Below, one piece after another: positions 28,101-38,999 of a stretch of DNA of 64,000 nucleotides (positions within the stretch are counted from its first letter, which is position 1; every line of letters begins with the position of its first letter). The DNA is taken from the NCBI GenBank assembly GCA_022749755.1, contig CM040449.1, positions 3,057,157-3,121,156 of the forward strand. The letters are read 5' to 3'. The notes under the pieces were generated by a model. It ran no database searches. It saw nothing but the letters and a program-made list of their open reading frames with translations, and was not told the DNA's origin. The translations under genes and the position numbers were made by a program. Source of the stretch: Azadirachta indica (taxonomy: Eukaryota; Streptophyta; Magnoliopsida; Sapindales; Meliaceae).

Positions 28101-29046
28101 AAAAATTTGGTCAAACAGAGTCAAATAAGGCAAGTTGGGCGGGTCAAAAATAGGGACGGGTTGGTCTTTTTCTTTTAAATTGTGGTAGGGTCAGGGTTGG
28201 GATCAAACATGTCCAAAATGGGACGGGTTCAGGGATGGCAAACCCCACCCCGAACCCGCTCTATTGCCATATAGAAATAATAGGGATAAAAATGTTAAGG
28301 TTTATCATATTATATCCTAAGTTGTTATTTTGTTAAAGTTTAGGGAATAAAATATTGTTCCTCTTTTTTCCAATCTTTTTCTTTCTTTTCTATTATCGTC
28401 ATCAAAGATGTCATGCTAAGTACGCAGCGCAACAACGTAATTTTATAGGCAATATTATAAAAAATATAAAAAACAATTATATTTTTCCTTCTCACAAGTT
28501 AGATACTATATACTTGTTAGAGTGAATTTTGAGAGCACAAAGAAAACGCTAGAAATCAATGCATTTCTAAATTCGAAAATTTTCCTTTTAAAATAAAATA
28601 AATAAATTCTTTTTTTTTTTTTTTTTAAAAAAAAATTATGTTCCAGAAGGCTATGGTTGGTAAAACCATTACACATGTGAGGTTAATTTGGTAAATTAGG
28701 GGTTACACAGACAAAATCCTGCAGCTTGCTAGTTGCTGAAAACAAAGCCTGGAAGGAAAATAAAACAGAGAGAGAGAAGAAGGAAGTAATAGGGAATTTT
28801 TTTGGGTGTTGTTTTACAGCGGTTGAAAGCTCTTTCCCTCTTCTTCGTTTTGATCCGTTTCTCCTATATACAGATTTTATACATTCTGCGCTCAAAATCA
28901 AAACCTAACATCTTTTCTATTTTTTTTTTTGCCTATATTGTTTTAGGTGGTTAATTAATAATTAGCCAATAAAAGAAATATTTTATTAATGTGTTCTGTC
29001 ATACTGATTAAAATCTTCTGAGATTTTGTTCAAAACCCTAATTTGA
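25200..29046. other. AT-rich intergenic region
   Basis: The roughly 3.8 kb between the divergent CAD and LARP1C genes has no recognisable gene. From 25200 to 25500 it is almost pure A/T. Between 27360 and 28275 there are GC-rich patches with GGCGGGTT and GGGATGGCAAACCCC-like text that recall ends of hAT-type transposons, without a clear partner. The last 350 bases should contain the LARP1C promoter and 5' UTR. Confidence 0.5.
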
Positions 29047-32000
29047 ATGGCTATGACGGCTGATTCCACCACCAATCACCACACTCCACGTGGTTCCGGA
29101 TTCTCCGGAGACGGCCTTTCAAGTCCTCAGCTACAGCTTGCAAATTTTCCATCACCATGGTCTCAAGTTGTGCGAGGCGAGTCAGAGGCCCTTTTAGCCG
29201 CCGTTAATCATCCCTCGTCTTCCTCACCACAGCCGCCTTGTTTTCTACCGGAGCCGACAGATAGTGTTTCCCCTTCCAACGCGGCTTCAACATCATCGCC
29301 GCCGCCGGATAATACCATGGCAGCTGAGAGCCCGGATGCTAATAACGGCAATGCCGGTCGGCCGAAAAAGCTGGCTTGGAACAAGCCATCAAACGGCGTC
29401 GTTGAGGTTGGTCCTGTAATGGGAGCTGTTTCTTGGCCCGCTTTGTCTGAATCCACCAAACCCTCGCCCAAATCATCATTAACTGACTTGTCTTCTTCGA
29501 GCACTGCTTCTGATGGATCAACCTCGGGTAATCAGGTTTGTTGCCGATATGTAGTCTCTGTTTGGTTGCTTAGCAAATAATATGTTTCTTATAATGCTAA
29601 ACCTTCCCAATTAGGGTTGCCTGATACAATGACTGCCCAATAGTTAACAATTTCGTTTTCAGTTTTAGAACACAAGCAATAGTTATCAAATGAAATTTAA
29701 TTTGTTATGTTTTTTGTTGTTGGTGAATTGTTACTTACTCTATGCATGACAATGTTGCCAATATTTTTATTATAATAGGTACCTGTAATCTCTAATTTAC
29801 CTCAGAAGCTCTCTGCAGCAAATGTAAATCCTAGTTCCAATCCAAACCGCACCATGCCTGGCCGACAAAGGCCGAAACGTGGAGGCAATGTTAGCAGTGG
29901 TGGAGGTGTGCCTACACAGACCAATTTTACTCGTCCTCAACAACCTCCACCACCACCACCACCTCCACCACCATTTCCTGTGTTTCCAATGCCTCCAAAT
30001 AGTTTTGGTAATCTGGTGCCACCATTACCAGAACCGGCCCCAAGAGAGCCTTTATACAGAGGTAGCAACTGGGAAAATAGACCTGTGGGAGCATTCGTTC
30101 CTCAATCACATTCTGGAAGTTCTTCTAGAAGGGGAAATTATGGGCTACGTGGAGACGGGAACTACCATAACAATTTCGGGGGTCGTCGTGATCAGGATCG
30201 TGTTAGAGATGTCCATGTGCAGCCTCCTAGAGGTCCTCCAAGGGGCTTTGTAAGGCCTCCACCACCCAATGCAGCCACATTTGTGCCACCTCAATCCATG
30301 CGACCTTTTGCAAACCCCATGGGATTTCCTGGCAAGTTTATTTTCTAAGCATGTCAGCACTTTTGACTTTGATGATTTGATGTGGAATTCTAATATCTTT
30401 ATTTTCGCAGAGTATATATATATTCCTCCAATGCATATGGAAGCCTTGAGGGGTGCAGGAATGCCACCCTTCATTCCTTCGGCACCAGTGCTTATGCCTG
30501 TTCCAGAACCTTCTCTGGCTGCAATGCTAATCCATCAGATTGAATATTATTTCAGGTGCTTTGACATTGCTTGCTTTTTGTTTATTATTGATTTTTTAGT
30601 GGAGAACATCAGCAACCAAGTGCAACTGTTATTGATATGTTAAAACTGTTATGGATCCATTTTGTTTGATGTAGTGATGCTAACTTGGTGAAAGATGAAT
30701 TTTTGAAGTCTTACATGGATGATCAGGGTTGGGTACCAATTACTTTAATTGCAAGCTTTCCGCGAGTAAGTTTTTTGCTTAAATAAGTGATCTTCTCTTT
30801 TCTATTTGGTTGTGATTATGATCTGTTTGGAGACTTCAATTGTTCAACTATCCTGTACTTCCTTTTGACTTTGTGCTTTTAGGATCATTAAAGCAAACTT
30901 CAACTTTGGGATTATGTCATTTTATGTTTATTTCTGGAGGTTTAATAGCGTATTCATAAAAAAGTATGCTGTCAATGTCAAGTGTCTGTGAATTCAAATA
31001 TTAGGTGCAAAAATCAGGTAGTATTTTGTATATTCATTACCTCAAAATCCTTTTTATCACTTCAAATCCGCTGACACCAGCCATAAATCTGTTTTTATAT
31101 TTGTTAATATTCTTTCAAATTCCAAATTCAATGCATTTTTTAGTGAAAAAATTTACCTGACCATACTACCTGGTTGCTACAGCTCTTTTTGTCCTTAATG
31201 CTTGTCTTCAGAGGGCTGGCGTGCTGGAAGGATGAAGAGGCTGTGTAAAGTTTTTCTTTATCAAGATTAGACTAATGAATTTTAATTTACCATGTTAGTA
31301 CGAAGATGGTTGGTGGCGTGATACTTGTCTTACTTTAGACAAATAATGTCTTGTTGGGAGAATATCTTATGTTTTGAGGGATAGATGTCGTCTAAAATAT
31401 AGACAGAGACTAGGGTTAAGAGGCGTGAGGTTCTTAGTTTTAGATGGAAGTACAACTTGGACTTTCATGTTTTAGGTTGAAAAAGGCAAGTGTAGAACTG
31501 AAGGCTAAGTTTATAAGACAACTAAATAGGCATGAAGCACATATGTTAAGCACCCTTGACCACAGAAACTATCAACATTGATTAATAGTTAGTTCAGATA
31601 TCTACGAGTTAAAGCTCGCTATAATCAAATAGGTTTATCCATGCCTGACTGTCTGAAGCACTACATTGCTGCCCCCTGACCGTTGACACCTCTTTTGCCT
31701 CAGATACACCTGGAATGCACTTCTCTGTTTTTATTGCTTCAATGTGTGATAGTTCATAGTGACAATTTATTGTGTTTATTAAGGGGACTACAGTGTGCAC
31801 TATTGTCATTGTAGTAATTGCTTTGGGTTGGAGCTGATTCTGGTGAGATTGTTATGAAAATTGAGATGATAGAGTACTTTGTTACCTTTTGCATCCCTTT
31901 AATCTTGTTATTACTAGGCTGTAAAATTTTCCCCATTGACAGAAATAATTAGGAGTGTGACTCTGACTAACCCCTTGGATCTTTAAAATGGATAAAAGGA

Positions 32001-32699
32001 TGTTCCGAATGGTACTACTTGCTCTCAATTTTACTCAGTGTAGTGCGATGTTCTGCTTCTGTCAATTTAATTATTATTATTAGTGATCCCATGCTTTCTA
32101 ATTGCATTTAAATTAAATTCATTTGTACCGTTTGTGTAAGTTTTCATGTTAGACACCCTTGCACAGATCAGGTTTTTCTGTATGGTTATGTTTTTGCAGG
32201 TTAAGAGTTTGACAAATAACATTCAGTTGATATTGGATTCCTTGAGAACCTCAACTGTTGTGGAAGTAAAGGTAAGTTATTCCTTGTATTTGATGATCTA
32301 TCAATCTTAAGCATCAACCTTGAAAGTTTATGTGTGAGGGATGCTGTTGCCATATTGTATTTGGGCAACTAGACAGCCAGTGTCTACTATTTCTCTCTGG
32401 CTAGTCCAACTTGTTTACTGCTGCAGGATGACAAGTTGAGGAGGCGTAGTGAGTGGATGAAATGGATACCTGCTCCTAATCGAGTTCCTACTGAATCAGG
32501 CTTATCATCTCCTGGTAGATCAAGCGTGGATTTGCTGGCAACTTCGTTTCAGAGTATCACAGTTGAGGAAGGGGCTGCTAACCAAAGCAGTATAACCATT
32601 CCTGAAGATGCTCCTGGGAGACATTCATCTGAATTGACTGGCCGGTCACAACTCAGCAATGGGGAGGCCGCTGAAGATATGGTTTCCAACCAAAACTGA
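29047..32699 (+). CDS. La-related protein 1C-like (LARP1 b/c type)
   Basis: Exons 29047-29535, 29779-30331, 30411-30555, 30675-30765, 32200-32271 and 32427-32699 give 540 residues. The order is a disordered Ser/Pro-rich N-terminus with SPWSQVVRG and KLAWNKPSNG, a polyproline run, an RGG-like stretch (RRGNYGLRGDG), then the La motif at about 380-470 (LIHQIEYYFSDANLVKDEFL, GWVPITLIASFPRVK, WMKWIP). No DM15 repeats follow, which separates it from LARP1a and fits the LARP1b/c class, RNA-binding proteins linked in Arabidopsis to senescence and hormone responses. Intron 2 begins with GC (CTG/GCAAGT at 30332). Intron 4 is long (about 1.4 kb). The gene appears intact. Confidence 0.93.
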
Positions 32700-35600
32700 T
32701 CAATGGAAGCCACCACTAATGCTAAGCACGATCCTTGCTAGGATGGTGTATATTTCTGGAGGGAAGGAGCGCTTGTTTGATGCTTTTGAAGGTGTTGGAA
32801 TATCTTTACTTTTCTGTCACTTTTCTCAATTTTGGCAGAATTTTGAGGCAAATAGAGAAAACAGAAATAAGATATATATAAATTATTTTTCGAAGATAAA
32901 AGAAAGGGAAGAAAGAGACGCAAGAAGAGCTTTTAGGTTATTGACTGGGTTTGAATTTTATGAGGCTATATTTGATTGTATAGTTTGGTATTTGTGGATG
33001 ATTGTGTTCTCATCATATGGTGATTTCTAGTGGCATGGATGGATGGATAGATAAAGCATCCGGGAAAGAGAAAATTCAGAGTTCGCATTTGGGTGAGTGT
33101 GTTTTATCAAATATTTTCGGTCCATAAAACTCCAGTTTTAGGAGGGAAGGATTTGCATTACTTTTTGCTTTTTTAGTGATTGGTTGATTTCTTACTATTG
33201 ATTTATTTGTTCCTTTTTCTCTTTGAACTCAACATCTTTTATCACATATATTATTAAATTTCTTATAACATCCCTGGCTATACCATCAAGGAGCCATGCA
33301 CCAACGATTCTTTTATTTGTGAGCATTTCATGTTTTTCTAATTTTGGTAGGAAATTGCAATTTCTGGCTCCTGTATACTTTTTAATTTATTTTATGTTTC
33401 TTCTGGAATAGTTCTATTAGGTTATTTGAACGTTTGTCATGGGTCTTTTAGTATCGGTTTCTAAATTATTTGCTTCAATTTGAAACTTGCGCTTTAGTTG
33501 CTAGTAGTAGCGTCCACTGCTGTTGCTTGGCTTGCTGCTTGAAATTTAATGGATGCACCTGCACTTGCACTTGGATTCCAAGACATACCCGTTACATATT
33601 AGTAGGGTTATCGGTTTGCAGTCCGGTTACATTTTTCACTCCTGTTCCTAAATTACGTCACTTTGATTCATTTTAAAAACAGTCTTGGGAGGACTTTGCG
33701 GATGGGACAATTTGTATAGGTAATAATTTGCTATAATAACCTATATTGCTGTAGGCTATGCTCGGTAGATTTGCAGATAGATTTTGACACGATATGCTTG
33801 GATACGCGTGGTTTCGTTGCCGAGTGCGAGTGGGTTCATATATTACTCGGTCAAATTTGTGCAGAATGGTGTCACTTCAATTACGTATTATATGATGTTT
33901 GTGTTGTGAGAGGAGGAGCTGGCACCAGTGGTTTCAATAATGGCTTCAGGCTACTACGATTCCGTAAGTAAAGAGAAGTTGATGTTAGGTTAGTACTATT
34001 TTTTTTCTTTTTACTATTTAGCAACTGTTTTAAGTGGAGGGTGAAATAAGTTCATCTGTCTTAAGTGGAGGGTGAAATAAGTTAAAAAAAAAAAAAAAAA
34101 AAGAAGAAGAAGAAGAAGAAGAAGAAGAAGAAGAAAGTAGAGTGAGTGGGTAATCGATGAATTTGTCTGTGATTCTCAGTGTCGGCAGCTGTATGCATTA
34201 ACCCCATCAATTTTGACAACACAATGCGCCTGATTCTGACTCCCCTACTGGGTATTCTCTTTTCAGAGAGAGCAAAGCAATGAATAATGATGATACTTGT
34301 ATAGTTACCATTACCATTAGTGTAGATAGCCAAATATGCATACGGTTACTCCTTTTTTAAAGCCTACAAGAAAAATCTACCCAACTAGAAGTTTTAAAGG
34401 AATAATATATGGCAAAACAGTATAATTTTCTTGACTAATCACAGCCGTTGGATTTTCCAGTCGATGTTCATCAAAGTCACGACAAAAGAGAGACGCTTAT
34501 TGGAACCTCGGGATATGTAGATGGCAACTTACTTACATTTATAGCTAACATTACAGTTATAAAAAATTACTCAAGAGATCATTGATTCACTGTACAACTG
34601 TTTACAGACCTGCTGTCGTGGGATTGGGAATGTGTTCCGAATTTTTGCACAAAATGGGGTAATGAACCACTGAACAAACGGATGATCCAGCTTCCGAGTC
34701 TCCGAAAAAGTAAAGATCTAGAACGGAGAACGAGGAGAAAGGACGAAATGATAGGTGTTTTAGGGGGAATCTCATCGAGTGCAGTCTGCAGAGACGCAGT
34801 AGCTTTCAATCACAACACAGCACCCCCGCTCTTGCCAATGGGTGACAAATATGTACTGCTTACTCTCTTTTAGCCTCGTGATCATGATCATCAATCTTCT
34901 ACTCTCTTTTATTTCCATCTCATCTCTCTCCATCCATTCTAGCACACCGAGTTTGGTCATGTGTGCTTTGCAACATATTTTCAACTTTAGCCTAACATAT
35001 TTTGAGTTTTGCACTGTAATCGATGTAGATGTAATAATACATTTTATGTATTGCAACTCGCTCCAAAAACTTATCGAAGTCTACGATGTACATTTTAATA
35101 TCCAATATTTATGTGCAACACTTGTATACAGAAAGACAACGACGGGGATTTTGATCAGTGTTGCTCTCAACTCTTTCTATGTAAGAGCTAAGAATAAAGG
35201 CAACATTGGACAATCCAAGTTTTTTTTTTTTTTTTTTTTTTTTATAATTAATATTACAATCCTAGAAGACTATTTGAGATGTTGAATAGCCCTTGTATAG
35301 AGAGGGTTCTACCAAAAATTCTGAAAAGTTTCTACTATACTTGATAAGTCCTGCCAACTCGTAGCCGGTAGGACAATCCCAGTTGGGCAAACAAAAACAG
35401 TTATGTTCATTTATTAAGTTTTTCACATAATAAGTAGCAGCTGTTGGTTGGCTCCCTTCAAGTTAACAAATTCTGTGCGGTCATTCTTACGTGAGAATAC
35501 GTGCGCCACCAGATCATTCTCCGTTGCTTCATGTAAAAGAGGAACATACGCACTACGCAGTTAGATGCAATCTGCAATTGCAAATGCTTCAGATAGAGCA

Positions 35601-36233
35601 GACCAACATCAGAAATAAGCAACACACCCCTTTTCATATTTTGAACATTTTCATATTTTATGCACAGGTTTCGGGACACTCACGGGAACAAGTCATCCTT
35701 AAATTCGATTGACTGATGACTGGAAATCGTGGTGAATTAATGATCCTTTGTATACAAAAATTGGAAACAATATTGAATAATCTTTTTATATTAAATTTGT
35801 GGAAGGCAAAGACAAAAATAAATCGAGACCTAATTTCATTCACTGTAAAAATCTAACCGGCTACATAGAATCAACCCATTAATGCTTTCACTCAGGGTTG
35901 GGAGATATAAATGTAGCAGTGCCAACCTTTATATATGTTTATATATGTTCCATTTATTCTGCCTAATGTCTAATTACTGTAAAAGCATCAACTGCATCAT
36001 AGCGAGGGAGTTCTCTGATCTCCACCAATGGGCTTCCAAAATCTCTGGCGAATGAGAAAAAGGAAAAGAAAAATGTCTTAAAAAGGCCAAATTTATAAAT
36101 TTTATTTTATTTTCGAAGAGTTAGGAAGACACAAATACACATAGTACATTTTTGCATACGGCGAGGGAGCAAAAGACCTATCTTTAACCTTCTCTGCTCG
36201 TCTCTTTCTCTCTCTTTCATTACTCACTGAACC
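32700..36233. other. Intergenic region between LARP1C and FD-like genes
   Basis: The first several hundred bases are likely LARP1C 3' UTR. The rest has scattered short open frames, none with a recognisable protein, a composite repeat at 34030-34136 and a poly-T tract near 35220-35243. The last 200 bases are TC-rich and should be the promoter and leader of the FD-like gene. Confidence 0.5.
34030..34136. repeat. Tandem 30-bp duplication plus poly-A/(GAA)n microsatellite
   Basis: TTAAGTGGAGGGTGAAATAA occurs twice (about 34030 and 34060), followed by about 19 A and then about eleven GAA units to 34136. The poly-A with a GAA expansion directly after the repeat suggests slippage at an old poly-A tail. 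Confidence 0.8.
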
Positions 36234-37073
36234 ATGTGGTCTTCCTCTGGTAAAAACAAAGGTCAAAGTAATGGAGCTTTCAGTTCTTCGCCTTCAAAAT
36301 CTTCTACCTCATGTTCATCTCCTTCATCTCCAGGGACGCCAAACAAAAAATCCATGGAAGAAGTTTGGAATGATCTCAACTTAGCTTCTTTGCAAGGTCA
36401 CTCTAACGCAACCGTACCAAACACCGCCAGCAGTCCTAGTTATCCTTCAGGTTTGATATTTCAGGATTTTTTCGCCACAGCGTTTAACAAAGACCCGAAA
36501 GCAAAAGATGCTGGTTCCCGTGAGCCAACTCCTCTCAGAGATATCACTCCTTTTGGTTCCCATCATGGCACTATGCTGAGCTTGAATTCTGGGTCTGAGT
36601 TTCAGAATCTTGAAAGGGATTCTCCAATTCATACAATTAGGCCAAGGCCACCAAGCCAACAATTGCACGTTCATCCCAATCTTGCTGCTGCCTGCCCTTT
36701 TGGTAGTTCTCTCCACAACTCTCCTTTTGATGCTTTAGGTTCTCCACCGCCGTTTCAACTGGGTTCTCCACTGCCGGTACCCTTGAAAAGGCCTCAGGAA
36801 AATGATGATCTTTCCGACGATCGGCGACACAAGCGCTTGATCAAGAATAGAGAGTCAGCCGCTCGTTCCAGAGCAAGAAAACAGGAATTTTTCTCTCTTT
36901 TTTTTTATTACTGAATTCGATAGGAATATTACAATGTTTATTTTAACAACTGATGTGGGTCCTTTCATTTTTCTCTAATATTTCTGCAGGCTTATACAAC
37001 TGAGTTAGAGCTTGAGGTTTCTCAACTGATGCAAGAGAATGCTAAGCTTAGAAAGCAGCAAAAGCAGGTATGT

Positions 37074-37108
<35 letters not shown>

Positions 37109-37251
37109 AGACAGCCTTTTTTTATTTCTTATTTTGAACAAGAGATCTAATGAGTTATATTTGTTTTCATTATGTTTTACAGTTATTGGCGGCTTCAACC
37201 CAGATTCCCAAAAAGCGCTCTCTCTATAGAACCTTAACGGCTCCATTTTGA
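36234..37251 (+). CDS. FD-like bZIP transcription factor with a non-GT intron donor
   Basis: Exons 36234-36884, 36990-37067 and 37183-37251 give 265 residues. The family (FD/FDP, group A bZIP) partners with FT-type florigens through 14-3-3 proteins. Visible parts are a Ser-rich N-terminus, MEEVWNDLNLASL, the basic region RRHKRLIKNRESAARSRARK (ending at about residue 217), a leucine zipper in exon 2 (TELELEVSQLMQENAKLRKQ) and the C-terminal SAP-type motif RTLTAPF, whose Thr262 is the expected phosphorylation site for 14-3-3 binding. The first intron falls at the FD position after RKQ, but the donor reads CAG/GAATTT instead of GT. If it is not spliced, translation stops at 36912-36914 after 226 residues and loses the zipper and SAP motif. 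Intron 2 is GT-AG and holds a (TA)n repeat. Confidence 0.85.
37077..37106. repeat. (TA)n microsatellite in FD-like intron 2
   Basis: About 15 TA units starting ten bases inside intron 2, right after the donor site. Confidence 0.9.
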
Positions 37252-38999
37252 GAAGTAAGATTTGCTTCCCATATTTATTTACTAGTTCGCTCTTATTTGC
37301 CTTTTTTCTATCATTTAAACCAGTCGCTCAACCAAAATTTCCTTTTAACAAATGAAAAAGATTGGAAGTATAAGATTTTCTTCTCATCAATGTGGTTAAA
37401 TTTGCCTTTCAGGTTGTGTGTGTTGGTTCATACATCTCTATCAAGTGGCCGTAAAAGAAAGAGATAAGGAAAAAGGGATTTCAGATCCCAAGCTCCGGGA
37501 CTCATGCCTATGGTGTTTATTTTGTTACTATTTCTGTGTATGTATGGTATTGGATCCTTTTGTCTTTTAGTCCAATCTCTTGCTTTTCCCAACGAAGCGA
37601 TGTTGGTGCGGAGAAATGATAATATATGATTTATATATTATGCACTATTACTACTACTACTACTACTGCCACCACTAGGAAAAAGAAGAAAAAAATTGAA
37701 AAATCTTTGGCTATTTTGTTTTGTTTGTTTTGTTTGTTTTGCTATATAAAGATATGCAGTACACAGATGGGACATGTTTGGCTATCAAATAGCAATATCG
37801 CTTTATTTTCTCTCACCCTTATCAGTGTTATCCTTCCCTCCCATGCATTTCTTAATCTTAAGCCTGATGAGTAATCATTACTAAAGTCAATTATCTTTTG
37901 TGACTGTTATAACAACAATAATAATAAAAATAATAATAATAAGGGCATAACCCTCTTATGTATCATATAAACTATCACATAAATAAAAAGATCTAAGATT
38001 GTAATATATCCTTCTTCTTTACTGTTATTAGACTAACGGCAGTGTATGTAATTATGAAAATGCCTTCAACTCTATTATGACAACTTATTTTTTTTTATTT
38101 TTAAATTAACATAATTTGAAATTAAAAACAAAAGTAAATCCTAAAATAAATAAAACATAAAATGAAAGCAAATAAAACGACAATTCTAAATATTAGTAGC
38201 AGTGGCCACTCACTGGTTTTCGTCCGGGCCACTGACCATTGCGCAAGTCAATGAAGCTCTGCCGAGTTGTGTTACGGTAGTAACTCGTCGACCACAGCGC
38301 TATAGCACCCATCGATCACTAGCCTGCAGTGCGACGGCGGCGTTGTAGTAGCTTCAAACCTCTCCTCTCTGGGTTTTAGTAGCAACTTCGTTCAAGCCAA
38401 TTAGCCGTTATCCTCACCAGAGCAACCATTACCTATATTACCTTATCACCGCCCATCACGTTGATGCCGTTGAGCAGATTTCAGCAAGAACCTCAAAAAA
38501 AAAGTTTCATAAAGTTTAAATTTTTAGGTTCAGATACGAATTATTGAGAGATAACAAAATAATTGTAAGATTATCATTGTGATTGTGAATTTTATTTTGA
38601 CTTTTGTGTTTAATTACTTTTGTGGGCTGGGTTGATGTCAATTCTGGTTTTTTTTTTTTTTTTTTTTTAATTTCAATAAACATCTTGGTGTGTAGATCTT
38701 GTTAATTCCTCTCTTAAGTGAAGAATAGTATAAAATAAGCTATGATTTGTAAAAAATTGTTGGTGTTTGCACGATTTTAGTCTATATTTTAAATATTTAA
38801 GAAACATTCCCATTTTTCCTAAGTGTGCGAACTCTAAAATCAGGGTTTGCTCATATTTTAGACAAAAAGAATCAATCAAAATCAAGCTACTTTTATGTTT
38901 TTATCCTTGAAATTGACGGTCAAACTAATGGTAAACTCTTAACTAAAGAGGGGTACGTGAATCTATACGATAGTTTCTGATACTTAATACGTGATAATA
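37252..38999. other. FD-like 3' flank and spacer
   Basis: Probable 3' UTR followed by spacer with an (ACT)n microsatellite near 37648-37668 and a 22-bp poly-T near 38648. Weakly complementary flanks near 37945-38045 and 38900-38990 hint at another degraded inverted-repeat element, not secure enough for its own entry. No gene was seen. Confidence 0.5.

Noticed and set aside
28190..28275. GC-rich GGGATGGCAAACC-type text resembling hAT transposon ends
   Set aside because: No convincing inverted partner or 8-bp duplication could be found by eye near 27360-27560, so it is mentioned only within the spacer entry.
34579..34809. Minus-strand open frame beginning KATASLQTALDEIPP with an Arg/Leu-rich middle
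   Set aside because: It has no ATG (first codon TTG, with an in-frame stop just upstream), no recognisable homologue and no partner exons. It may be chance, although an acceptor-like CTCTGCAG precedes the ACTGCACTC part.
37945..38990. Possible further inverted-repeat element between the FD-like gene and the MULE-like element
   Set aside because: Flanks share only short pieces (GTATCA, AAACTATC) in inverted order; similarity is too weak to separate from chance in A/T-rich DNA.
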